From the NCBI GenBank assembly GCA_030618945.1, contig JAUXCI010000136.1, positions 1-6,766 of the forward strand: DNA of 6,766 nt. Direction: 5' to 3'. The DNA is from Flavobacteriaceae bacterium (GTDB taxonomy: Bacteria; Bacteroidota; Bacteroidia; Flavobacteriales; Flavobacteriaceae). The position numbers and the translations under genes are program-made. Positions 1 to 5,962 of the stretch are shown piece by piece (the first letter of the stretch is position 1; every line of letters begins with the position of its first letter). The notes under the pieces were generated by a model that saw only the letters and a program-made list of their open reading frames with translations, was not told the origin of the DNA and made no database searches.

Positions 1-591
1 ATAACAACCTAAATTTTTAGATGGAAAAAATGATGTTGTACCAATTGTACCAATAGTTCCAACTTTTTTGACTAATCCATCGCTGAAAGTAAAATCAGCG
101 CCTATCGCCTGGGCCGTATCTTCAATTACAAATAAATTATTTTCCTTAGCAATCTTCAAAATTGCCTCCATATTAGCAGCTTGACCAAACAAGTGAACAG
201 GGACTATGGCTTTTGTTTTAGGTGTAATTGCATTTTTAAGAGAATCAAGGTCAATATTAAAAGAAACAGGATCAACATCAACCAAAACCGGTGTCAATTT
301 GAGCAGGGCAATAACCTCAACAGTAGCTGCAAAGGTAAAATCTGCAGTAATTACTTCATCTCCTTGCTCCAATCCAAGTCCCATCATAGCTATTTGCAAA
401 GCATCCGTTCCATTAGCACAAGGAATAACATGTTTTACACCTAAATATGCTTCTAGGTCAGTTTGAAAATTTTTAACTTCTGGTCCGTTGATAAACGCTG
501 CAGAAGCAACCACTTCATGCATTGCTTTATCTACTTCCGGTTGGATTTTTTTATATTGACTTTGAAGGTCAACCATTTGAATTTTTTTCAT
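1..591 (-). CDS. DegT/DnrJ/EryC1/StrS-family sugar aminotransferase (3' end cut off)
   Basis: This is a PLP-dependent aminotransferase of the family that aminates nucleotide-linked keto-sugars for O-antigen, capsule or protein glycans in the cytoplasm. Reading down from the ATG at 591-589, 197 codons are open to the window edge; full-length members are about 360-400 residues, so roughly half is present. The N-terminus MKKIQMVDLQSQY is typical of the group. ANGTDAL (about residues 79-85) is the cofactor phosphate-binding turn, and VIEDTAQAIGA (about 150-160) carries the Asp that contacts the pyridine nitrogen. SFFPSKNLGCY at the cut end holds the predicted Schiff-base lysine, K192. The SFFPSK form resembles the WbpE/VioA-like branch more than PseC, but the exact sugar cannot be told. 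The gene diverges from waaA, which suits a surface-glycan neighbourhood. The family call is very secure; the substrate is not. Confidence 0.93.
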   Translation of the reverse strand, partial: MKKIQMVDLQSQYKKIQPEVDKAMHEVVASAAFINGPEVKNFQTDLEAYLGVKHVIPCANGTDALQIAMMGLGLEQGDEVITADFTFAATVEVIALLKLTPVLVDVDPVSFNIDLDSLKNAITPKTKAIVPVHLFGQAANMEAILKIAKENNLFVIEDTAQAIGADFTFSDGLVKKVGTIGTIGTTSFFPSKNLGCY

Positions 592-630
592 TTCAAGTAA
601 TTTTAATTCTTATTTCAAAATATAGCCTGA

Positions 631-638
631 CAAAAATA
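631..638 (-). promoter_or_regulatory. Candidate -7 box for the sugar aminotransferase
   Basis: Read on the minus strand this is TATTTTTG, an exact match to the Bacteroidota -7 consensus TAnnTTTG. It would start transcription about 33 bases before the aminotransferase ATG. No convincing TTG -33 element is seen; the nearest is a TTTAG at about 662-666, 23 bases upstream. In AT-rich DNA such a box can occur by chance, so this is tentative. Confidence 0.35.
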
Positions 639-645
639 CAAATAT

Positions 646-678
646 TTTGCGCGCTGTTCTTCTAAATTTTTAATTTAG
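646..678 (+). promoter_or_regulatory. Candidate waaA promoter (TTTG, 21 bases, TAATTTAG)
   Basis: TTTG at 646-649 could serve as a -33 element. It lies 21 bases before TAATTTAG at 671-678, which matches TAnnTTTG at all but one fixed position. If real, transcription would begin only a few bases before the waaA ATG at 686, giving a nearly leaderless message. That is unusual enough to lower confidence; the real promoter may lie elsewhere in the 94-base divergent region. Confidence 0.22.
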
Positions 679-685
679 CTGACAT

Positions 686-1933
686 ATGAGAGTTCTATAT
701 AATTTTGCAATTTTTCTATTTGGAATAGTCATTCAAATTATGGCTTTATTCAACCATAAAATCAAATTGTTTGTGGACGGACGAAGAGAATCGTTTTCAA
801 AATTAATGGCCGCAATTGAAAGCAAGGATAAGACCATTTGGGTTCATTGTGCCTCTCTGGGAGAATTTGAGCAAGGAAGACCCATTATTGAAGCGCTCTC
901 TAAGGCCACTCATAAATATAAGATCATTCTTACATTTTACTCTCCATCTGGTTTTGAAGTTCAAAAAAATTATGAGTTTGCAGATGTAATCGCCTACCTT
1001 CCTATTGACTCGGTCTCGAACGCTAAAAAATTTATCGAGATATGCCATCCAAGCATGGCTATTTTTGTGAAATACGAGTTTTGGCCAAATATGTTGAAGG
1101 AACTTGAACGAAATGCGATTCCTACAATCCTTATCTCAGGAATTTTTAGAAAAGATCAAATCTTTTTTAAATCTTACGGTGCCTGGATGAAAATCGCTCT
1201 CGGTTCTTTTACCCATTTTTTTGTGCAAAATAAAGTCTCTAAACGACTTCTTGAAAGTATTAAATTAACCAATACGACCATAAGTGGCGACACCAGATTT
1301 GATAGGGTCGCTTCGATCCTAAACCAGGATAACAATCTGAATTTTCTAAACGATTTTACGAGAGACAAAATCGTTATGGTTTCGGGGAGTACATGGCCAA
1401 TTGATGAGGAGTATTTGATTCAATATATAAATCAACAACAGCATGAAAATGTTCGATTCATAATCGCTCCACATAATATCAATAAAAAAGATATCCGAAA
1501 GCTTCAAAAGGCTATCAATATAAAAACAGTCTTATTTTCGGATGGAAAACCTATGCCAGAGGCAAAAGTTTTGATTGTCGATACCGTTGGACTATTGACA
1601 AAAATTTACAGTTACGCTGATTTCGCATATGTGGGTGGGGGGTTTGAAAAGGAAGGCGTACACAATGTGCTAGAGCCGGCTGTATTTGGTATTCCCCTGG
1701 TCATTGGTCCAATTTACGAAAAATTTGAAGAGGCTAAGGATTTGGTAAACTTAAAAGGGTGTTTGGTTGCAAATACAAACATTGAGTTAAAATCTCTTTT
1801 TGACAGCTTAATTGCCGAGCCCAAATTCAGGAAAAGGTTAGGGAAAATTACTGAAAATTATATTCAAAATAACTTAGGAGCCACCAAAATAATATTAGAT
1901 TATATTTATGATAAGGTTGCGGATATTTCCTAA
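686..1933 (+). CDS. waaA: 3-deoxy-D-manno-octulosonic acid (Kdo) transferase WaaA/KdtA
   Basis: WaaA moves Kdo from CMP-Kdo to the lipid A precursor at the inner face of the inner membrane, starting the lipopolysaccharide core (family GT30). At 415 residues it has the usual length. Residues 3-22 form a hydrophobic N-terminal anchor. The signature WVHCASLGEFEQGRPI spans 52-67, with E60 at the place of the family's catalytic glutamate. KYEFWPN (129-135), GDTRFDRV (201-208), VSGSTW (232-237) and APHN (261-264) are further conserved blocks. GGGFEKEGVHNVLEPA (317-332) is the CMP-Kdo-binding region of the C-terminal Rossmann domain. The ATG at 686 is chosen because it precedes the whole membrane anchor. 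A regulator gene follows after 26 bases in the same direction, so read-through is possible though the functions are unrelated. Whether the enzyme adds one Kdo or more cannot be read from the sequence. Confidence 0.97.
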   Translation: MRVLYNFAIFLFGIVIQIMALFNHKIKLFVDGRRESFSKLMAAIESKDKTIWVHCASLGEFEQGRPIIEALSKATHKYKIILTFYSPSGFEVQKNYEFADVIAYLPIDSVSNAKKFIEICHPSMAIFVKYEFWPNMLKELERNAIPTILISGIFRKDQIFFKSYGAWMKIALGSFTHFFVQNKVSKRLLESIKLTNTTISGDTRFDRVASILNQDNNLNFLNDFTRDKIVMVSGSTWPIDEEYLIQYINQQQHENVRFIIAPHNINKKDIRKLQKAINIKTVLFSDGKPMPEAKVLIVDTVGLLTKIYSYADFAYVGGGFEKEGVHNVLEPAVFGIPLVIGPIYEKFEEAKDLVNLKGCLVANTNIELKSLFDSLIAEPKFRKRLGKITENYIQNNLGATKIILDYIYDKVADIS

Positions 1934-1959
1934 ATTGCGACATTAAAATTTAAAAAGAA

Positions 1960-2595
1960 ATGATCAGGGAAAAACTAGAGGAATACTATAGTGTCGTCTT
2001 TGAAAAGGAATTGATAAATGAAATTGCTGAAGTAGGAATTTATAAGACCGTAAAGGAAAACGATCTCTTACTTGATATAGGAGATACCTTTGAGGAAATC
2101 CCGTTAATTCTTACCGGTGCCATTAAAATAAGCCGAGAGACAAAAAAAGGAGATGAAATAGTTCTTTACTTTCTTGAAAGAGGAGATACCTGTACCATAA
2201 CTTTTGGAAGTGGATTGAATACCAGTAAAAGTAAAGTCCGTGGAATTGCAGAAAAGGATTCAGAACTCGTCCTGATTCCGGTTGAAAAATTGGAAGAATG
2301 GATGGTCAAATATAAATCTTGGCGAAATTTTGTAATTGATAGTTATGATATCCGACTAAATGAAATGCTGGAAGCAATTGATACCCTGGCGTTTTTAAAA
2401 ATGGATCAACGTTTGTTCAAATATCTTACGGACAAGGTTCAAATAATGAGAAGTACCCTTTTGAATACTACCCATCAGGAGATTGCGATTGATCTTAATA
2501 CTTCAAGAGTGGTTGTATCAAGGCTATTGAAACAATTGGAAAACGATGGCAAAATTAAACTTTTCAGAAATAAAATTGAAATACTTGATTTTTGA
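1960..2595 (+). CDS. Crp/Fnr-family transcriptional regulator
   Basis: A 211-residue one-component regulator with an N-terminal cyclic-nucleotide-binding-like beta-roll (about 25-110), a long dimer helix (about 118-146) and a C-terminal winged helix (about 150-210). The helix-turn-helix is visible as HQEIAIDLNTSRVVVSRLLK (172-191), with the probable recognition helix around TSRVVVSRLLKQLE. It lacks the N-terminal four-cysteine iron-sulfur motif of FNR; the only cysteine is C78. The cAMP-contact pattern of E. coli CRP is also not recognisable, so the signal is unknown. As I recall, this type is common in Bacteroidota and often stands beside YeeE/YedE transport genes, as here. It starts 26 bases after waaA with an A-rich leader. 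A perfect inverted repeat follows its stop codon by three bases, in front of the transporter pair, suggesting local control. The family is secure; the regulon and ligand are inferred. Confidence 0.92.
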   Translation: MIREKLEEYYSVVFEKELINEIAEVGIYKTVKENDLLLDIGDTFEEIPLILTGAIKISRETKKGDEIVLYFLERGDTCTITFGSGLNTSKSKVRGIAEKDSELVLIPVEKLEEWMVKYKSWRNFVIDSYDIRLNEMLEAIDTLAFLKMDQRLFKYLTDKVQIMRSTLLNTTHQEIAIDLNTSRVVVSRLLKQLENDGKIKLFRNKIEILDF

Positions 2596-2598
2596 AGT

Positions 2599-2612
2599 GT
2601 AACAAACGTTAC
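2599..2612. promoter_or_regulatory. Inverted repeat GTAAC-4-GTTAC, probable Crp/Fnr operator
   Basis: A perfect 5+5 inverted repeat with a 4-base centre (GTAACAAACGTTAC). Its size and N4 spacing match FNR-type two-fold sites, which are TTGAT-N4-ATCAA in E. coli. It lies between the regulator gene and the YeeE/YedE gene, with its centre about 40 bases before a predicted transcription start. That is near the spacing used by class II Crp/Fnr activators. Binding by the adjacent regulator is inferred. Confidence 0.55.
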
Positions 2613-2633
2613 TAGACTCAGGATCAAATAAAT

Positions 2634-2641
2634 TATATTTA
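2634..2641 (+). promoter_or_regulatory. Candidate -7 box for the YeeE/YedE-DUF6691 pair
   Basis: TATATTTA matches the Bacteroidota -7 consensus TAnnTTTG except for the last base. It is 18 bases before the ATG at 2659 and 22 bases after the inverted repeat. No good TTG -33 element is present; the right half of the repeat covers that position, as expected for an activator-dependent promoter. The call is tentative because the region is AT-rich. Confidence 0.35.
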
Positions 2642-2658
2642 TATCCTAAGCTGAAAAA

Positions 2659-3216
2659 ATGGAATTTATATTACAACCATGGCCGTGGTATGTTGCTGGA
2701 CCAATTATAGTGTTTTGCGTGTATCTGATGTTCTTCTTTGGAAGAAAATTTGGCATTTCGTCAAACTTCGAAACTGTTTGCGCCATGGGTGGTGCCGGTA
2801 AATTTGTTGATTTCTTCAAATTTGATTGGAAAAAAAACAAATGGAACTTAGTTTTTGTTCTTGGTTTAATAGCTGGCGGATTTATTTCGAACCAATGGCT
2901 TATGCCGGATGATACGGTTGCCATCAGTCCAGAAACGGTGGAGTCGCTTGCTCAAATTGGAATTAACAATGCTGGATCTACTTTTTTACCCGATGAAATT
3001 TTCAGTATAGAAAGTATACTAACAGTGAAAGGGTTTTTGATCCTCCTGGTAGCAGGAGTTTTAGTTGGGTTTGGTTCAAGATATGCCGGGGGGTGTACTT
3101 CGGGCCATGGAATTATTGGCTTGAGTAGTTTGTCTTTTGAATCTTTTATAGCCGTTGGAGGATTTTTTATTGGCGGAATGATCATGACCTGGTTTATTTT
3201 ACCCTATCTTTTTTAA
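2659..3216 (+). CDS. YeeE/YedE-family (sulfur transport) membrane protein, short form
   Basis: An inner-membrane protein of the Sulf_transp family, whose studied members include the thiosulfate importer YeeE/TsuA. It has 185 residues, about half the length of full YeeE proteins, with about four hydrophobic spans (roughly 11-28, 62-77, 124-142 and 162-184). The family hallmark RYAGGCTSGHG is at 141-151. C146 corresponds to a substrate-path cysteine in the family, and C41 in the ETVCAMGG block (38-45) is probably a second. The start follows an A-rich leader and gives the usual N-terminus. The DUF6691 gene follows after 13 bases, and the two probably act together as complementary halves. The pair is likely controlled by the regulator just upstream. 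Thiosulfate, sulfide-derived or other sulfur species could be the substrate; the sequence does not decide. Confidence 0.92.
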   Translation: MEFILQPWPWYVAGPIIVFCVYLMFFFGRKFGISSNFETVCAMGGAGKFVDFFKFDWKKNKWNLVFVLGLIAGGFISNQWLMPDDTVAISPETVESLAQIGINNAGSTFLPDEIFSIESILTVKGFLILLVAGVLVGFGSRYAGGCTSGHGIIGLSSLSFESFIAVGGFFIGGMIMTWFILPYLF

Positions 3217-3229
3217 GACCATTTAATAA

Positions 3230-3643
3230 ATGAAATATATTAAATTTTTATTAGTAGGAGTTCTATTCGGAATAACTTTAAGCAAAGCTGAGGTTATCTC
3301 TTGGTTTAGAATTTATGAAATGTTTAAACTACAGTCATTTCATATGTATGGTGTTATTGGTTCGGCAGTTGCCATAGGCATCATCTTGATGTACTTATTT
3401 AAAAAAGGAACCCTCAAAACCTTACATGGTAAAGATATTATCGTTGAACCTAAGAAAAAAGGAATTTGGAGAAACCTTATTGGAGGAATTATTTTTGGAT
3501 TGGGCTGGGCCCTTGGGGGCACTTGTCCCGCACCAATGTATATACTACTTGGCAAAGGGGTTATATCTATTCTTATAGTGCTTTTCGGAGCCCACTTGGG
3601 CACCTTTCTGTATCATGCTGTTAAGCATAAACTACCCCATTAA
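3230..3643 (+). CDS. DUF6691-family membrane protein, partner of the YeeE/YedE protein
   Basis: A 137-residue membrane protein that forms the second half of a split YeeE/YedE transporter. About four hydrophobic spans are seen (roughly 3-19, 39-57, 82-98 and 108-129). The conserved blocks are LFGITLSKAEVISWFRIYEM (12-31), FHMYGVIGSA (37-46) and GWALGGTCPAP (92-102), with C99 as the likely working cysteine. A basic loop (about 58-81) separates the two halves and should face the cytoplasm. It begins 13 bases after the first half's stop, so the two are almost certainly co-transcribed. As I recall, the same gene pair recurs in many Bacteroidota and Proteobacteria, in the latter sometimes named PmpA/PmpB. 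The family and pairing are secure; sulfur-compound transport is inferred from the family. Confidence 0.9.
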   Translation: MKYIKFLLVGVLFGITLSKAEVISWFRIYEMFKLQSFHMYGVIGSAVAIGIILMYLFKKGTLKTLHGKDIIVEPKKKGIWRNLIGGIIFGLGWALGGTCPAPMYILLGKGVISILIVLFGAHLGTFLYHAVKHKLPH

Positions 3644-3677
3644 CCTAAAGTAGTTAGCCCTTTAAGTAATCTTTTTT
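3644..3677 (+). terminator. Weak hairpin plus T-run after the transporter pair
   Basis: CCTAAAG (3644-3650) can pair with CTTTAAG (3660-3666) at six of seven positions around a 9-base loop. A run of six T follows at 3672-3677 after five intervening bases. The stem is AT-rich and weak, so it may be a poor terminator or chance. Its position between the transporter genes and the Moco operon is where a terminator is expected. Confidence 0.3.
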
Positions 3678-3705
3678 ATATTCACTTTAGTTCATGGCAT
3701 TTTAG

Positions 3706-3713
3706 TAAATTTG
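3706..3713 (+). promoter_or_regulatory. -7 box of the moaA-moeA-moaC operon
   Basis: TAAATTTG is an exact match to the Bacteroidota -7 consensus TAnnTTTG. It lies 24 bases before the moaA ATG, giving a leader of about 18-20 bases. The -33 side is weak: TTTAG at 3686-3690 is the nearest candidate and is a little too close. The leader is too short to hold a Moco riboswitch. Confidence 0.5.
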
Positions 3714-3737
3714 CCCCACGATTGACAAATATATTCA

Positions 3738-4730
3738 ATGGACAAATTATTAGATAAACACGGAAGACAAATAAGCTACCTGCGTTTGGCAGTGACCGAT
3801 AGGTGTAACTTGCGTTGTCAATATTGCATGCCCGAAAAAGGGATAGATATCGTTGATCGAAAAGAACTTCTCAGCTACAAAGAAATGTATCGTATATCAA
3901 GAGTGTTGAGCGAGCTGGGAGTGGATAAAATTAGATTAACCGGAGGGGAACCCTTTGTAAGAAAAGACTTTGTTAAATTTCTTGAATCCCTTTCTTTTAA
4001 TCAATATTTGAAAGAAATTAATATCACCACAAATGGTGCCTTGATCGCAAATCATATTGATGAACTTGAAAAAATGAAGATCAATGCCGTGAATCTTAGT
4101 ATCGATAGTTTAGATAGAAAAAAGTTTTTTGAAATTACCAGAAGGGATGTTTTCCCAAAAGTAATGGATACCTATAATCAGTTGTTACAAAGTGAGCTAA
4201 AGCTTAAATTAAACGTGGTCATTCAATCAGGTTTTAATACCGATGAGATTATCGATTTTATTGAACTTACAAAAAACGATAAGGTTTCTGTACGTTTTAT
4301 TGAAGAAATGCCTTTTAATGGCAAAGGATTGAGGCAAGTAAAGGAGGTTTGGAATTACAATAAAATCTTTGGTAAAATCAATTCTCATTTTGATACGATT
4401 AGTTCTGTTTTATCAGATAAGTCTTCAACTTCTAAAAACTTTAAAGTAGATGGCTATAAAGGTAGTTTTGGAATAATTCCAGCTTTTACGAGAACCATAT
4501 GTAATGATTGTAATAGAATCCGGATCACTGCAACTGGTTTATTTAAAAATTGCTTGTTTGATGACGGTGTCTTCAACTTAAAAGAATTTATCCGCAAAGG
4601 GGCGAGCGACGATGACATGAAAGAGCTATTTATTAAAACAGTACATAAAAAACCCAAAAATGGTTTTATTGCGGAAGCCAACAGAGCAAGTGGAAACGTT
4701 TCAGAAAGCATGTCTACCATTGGCGGTTAA
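3738..4730 (+). CDS. moaA: GTP 3',8-cyclase MoaA (Moco biosynthesis, radical SAM)
   Basis: MoaA is the radical SAM enzyme that makes 3',8-cyclo-7,8-dihydro-GTP from GTP, the first step of molybdopterin synthesis in the cytoplasm. At 330 residues it has the normal length and all key parts. The SAM-binding 4Fe-4S cysteines are C23, C27 and C30 in TDRCNLRCQYC. LTGGEP (67-72) is the SAM-contacting turn, ITTNG (96-100) and SIDSLD (121-126) are barrel motifs, and VRFIEEMPFNG (185-195) is a MoaA hallmark. The C-terminal substrate-binding cluster uses C255, C258 and C272, with R260 and R262 beside it. The chain ends in the Gly-Gly tail that MoaA needs for activity. An exact -7 box stands upstream and moeA starts 9 bases after the stop, so this is the first gene of an operon. 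It should function with MoaC, two genes downstream. Confidence 0.98.
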   Translation: MDKLLDKHGRQISYLRLAVTDRCNLRCQYCMPEKGIDIVDRKELLSYKEMYRISRVLSELGVDKIRLTGGEPFVRKDFVKFLESLSFNQYLKEINITTNGALIANHIDELEKMKINAVNLSIDSLDRKKFFEITRRDVFPKVMDTYNQLLQSELKLKLNVVIQSGFNTDEIIDFIELTKNDKVSVRFIEEMPFNGKGLRQVKEVWNYNKIFGKINSHFDTISSVLSDKSSTSKNFKVDGYKGSFGIIPAFTRTICNDCNRIRITATGLFKNCLFDDGVFNLKEFIRKGASDDDMKELFIKTVHKKPKNGFIAEANRASGNVSESMSTIGG

Positions 4731-4739
4731 AAAGATCAG

Positions 4740-5951
4740 ATGAACAAGGAAAAACCATTGATAAGTGTAGAAGAGGCTACCTCAGTCATATTAAGTGAAG
4801 TTGAGGATTTTGGAATTGAAGAAGTTTTTTTTCATCAGGCCTTGGGGCGTGTTTTAAAAGAAGATATTAAGGCAGATCGTAAAATGCCTCCCTTCGATCG
4901 GGTGAGCATGGATGGTATCGCATTAAATTATGCTGTTTTTGAAGCAGGTAAAAGACAGTTCAATATAGAAGGTGTTCAAGCTGCCGGAAGGGAACAATTG
5001 ACTCTTATCAAACCGGATAATTGTTTGGAAGCCATGACCGGTGCAATGCTACCTTTGGGAACTGACGCCGTAATTCCTTATGAACTCATTTCTATAGAAA
5101 ACAATATTGCCAAGGTAAATATAGATTCCATTAAATACTTTCAAAATATTCATAAACAAGGTATCGATCGCAAAAAAAATGAGACCCTAATTTCTCGAAA
5201 TTCTAAGCTTTCTTCTGCTGAAATAGGCGTGTTGGCAACTGTTGGTAAAACAAAAGTAAAGGTCGCAAAATTACCGAGTATAGCTATAATATCTACTGGC
5301 GATGAACTGGTTGAAGTAGATCAAGTGCCACAAGCTTATCAGATCAGAAAAAGCAATGTTCACAGCTTGGTTACCCTGCTTTCCGGATCCGGTCTACATG
5401 CAGATTCATATCATTTACCCGATGATAAAGCAACTTTAAAGCAAAAAATAAAGACCTATCTCGAAGCTTATGATGTACTTATGTTTAGTGGTGCAGTAAG
5501 CAAAGGAAAATTTGATTATTTACCGGAAATACTCGATGAACTGGACGTAAAAAAATTATTTCACAAAGTACAACAAAGACCCGGTAAACCTTTTTGGTTT
5601 GGCAAAAAAGGCAAAACCACAGTTTTTGCTTATCCTGGAAATCCGGTTTCTACATATGTCAGCTGCCTGAAATATTTTTTTCCCTGGCTTAATAGTTCTC
5701 TTAAAATGAAAACTGAACCTCATGATTTTGCAGTTTTAGACAAAGATTTTATTTTTAAACCAGAACTGACCTATTTCTTACAGGTTAAATTAAAAAATGA
5801 AATGGGGCTGATAGTGGCCAGTCCAATAGCCGGAAATGGTTCGGGTGATTTGGCTAATTTAGCGCAAAATGATGCCTTCCTTGAATTACCTTCTAACAGG
5901 AGCAAGTTTAATAAAGGGGAAGTGTTTCCTATAATTCATTATAGATTTTAA
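4740..5951 (+). CDS. moeA: Molybdopterin molybdenumtransferase MoeA
   Basis: MoeA inserts molybdate into adenylylated molybdopterin, the last step of basic Moco synthesis. It has 403 residues, the usual length. Conserved blocks in order are PPFDRVSMDGIA (50-61; D58 matches the E. coli D59 position), MTGAMLPLGTDAVIPYE (99-115), ISTGDEL (184-190; E189 matches E188), SGAVSKGKFDYLPE (250-263), RPGKPFWFG (280-288), PGNPVST (299-305) and the C-terminal GSGDLANLAQNDAFLELP (367-384). Domain III, the MogA-like fold, covers about 178-320. Small departures from the commonest sequence are RVSMDG for the usual xSAMDG and SGA for SGG in the domain III loop; neither removes an acidic residue known to matter. 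It starts 9 bases after moaA and ends 11 bases before moaC. It needs the MogA/MoaB adenylyltransferase, which is not in the window. Confidence 0.97.
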   Translation: MNKEKPLISVEEATSVILSEVEDFGIEEVFFHQALGRVLKEDIKADRKMPPFDRVSMDGIALNYAVFEAGKRQFNIEGVQAAGREQLTLIKPDNCLEAMTGAMLPLGTDAVIPYELISIENNIAKVNIDSIKYFQNIHKQGIDRKKNETLISRNSKLSSAEIGVLATVGKTKVKVAKLPSIAIISTGDELVEVDQVPQAYQIRKSNVHSLVTLLSGSGLHADSYHLPDDKATLKQKIKTYLEAYDVLMFSGAVSKGKFDYLPEILDELDVKKLFHKVQQRPGKPFWFGKKGKTTVFAYPGNPVSTYVSCLKYFFPWLNSSLKMKTEPHDFAVLDKDFIFKPELTYFLQVKLKNEMGLIVASPIAGNGSGDLANLAQNDAFLELPSNRSKFNKGEVFPIIHYRF

Positions 5952-5962
5952 TTCTATCATTC

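Noticed and set aside
1..60. Short near-repeat (GTACCAAT twice) at the left edge
   Set aside because: It is explained by the Gly-Thr-Ile-Gly-Thr coding sequence of the aminotransferase, not by a DNA repeat element.
181..466. Two overlapping plus-strand open frames of 86-87 codons
   Set aside because: They lie opposite the clear aminotransferase gene on the minus strand; their translations show no family features and the minus frame carries the conserved motifs.
803..1368. Minus-strand open frames inside waaA
   Set aside because: They are antisense shadows; the plus frame holds all WaaA motifs without interruption.
2646..3603. Minus-strand open frames across the two transporter genes, rich in Pro, Ile and Lys
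   Set aside because: They are antisense of membrane-protein codons; the plus frames have conserved cysteine motifs and hydrophobic spans.
3722..3727. TTGACA resembling a sigma-70 -35 box before moaA
   Set aside because: It is 10 bases before the ATG, so a -10 would fall inside the gene; the exact TAnnTTTG box upstream is a better promoter.
3644..3737. Possible Moco riboswitch before moaA
   Set aside because: The interval is only 94 bases, contains an exact -7 box near its end and shows no strong nested stems.
4454..4720. Minus-strand open frame in the 3' part of moaA
   Set aside because: It lies opposite the conserved C-terminal cysteine cluster of MoaA and shows no recognisable features.
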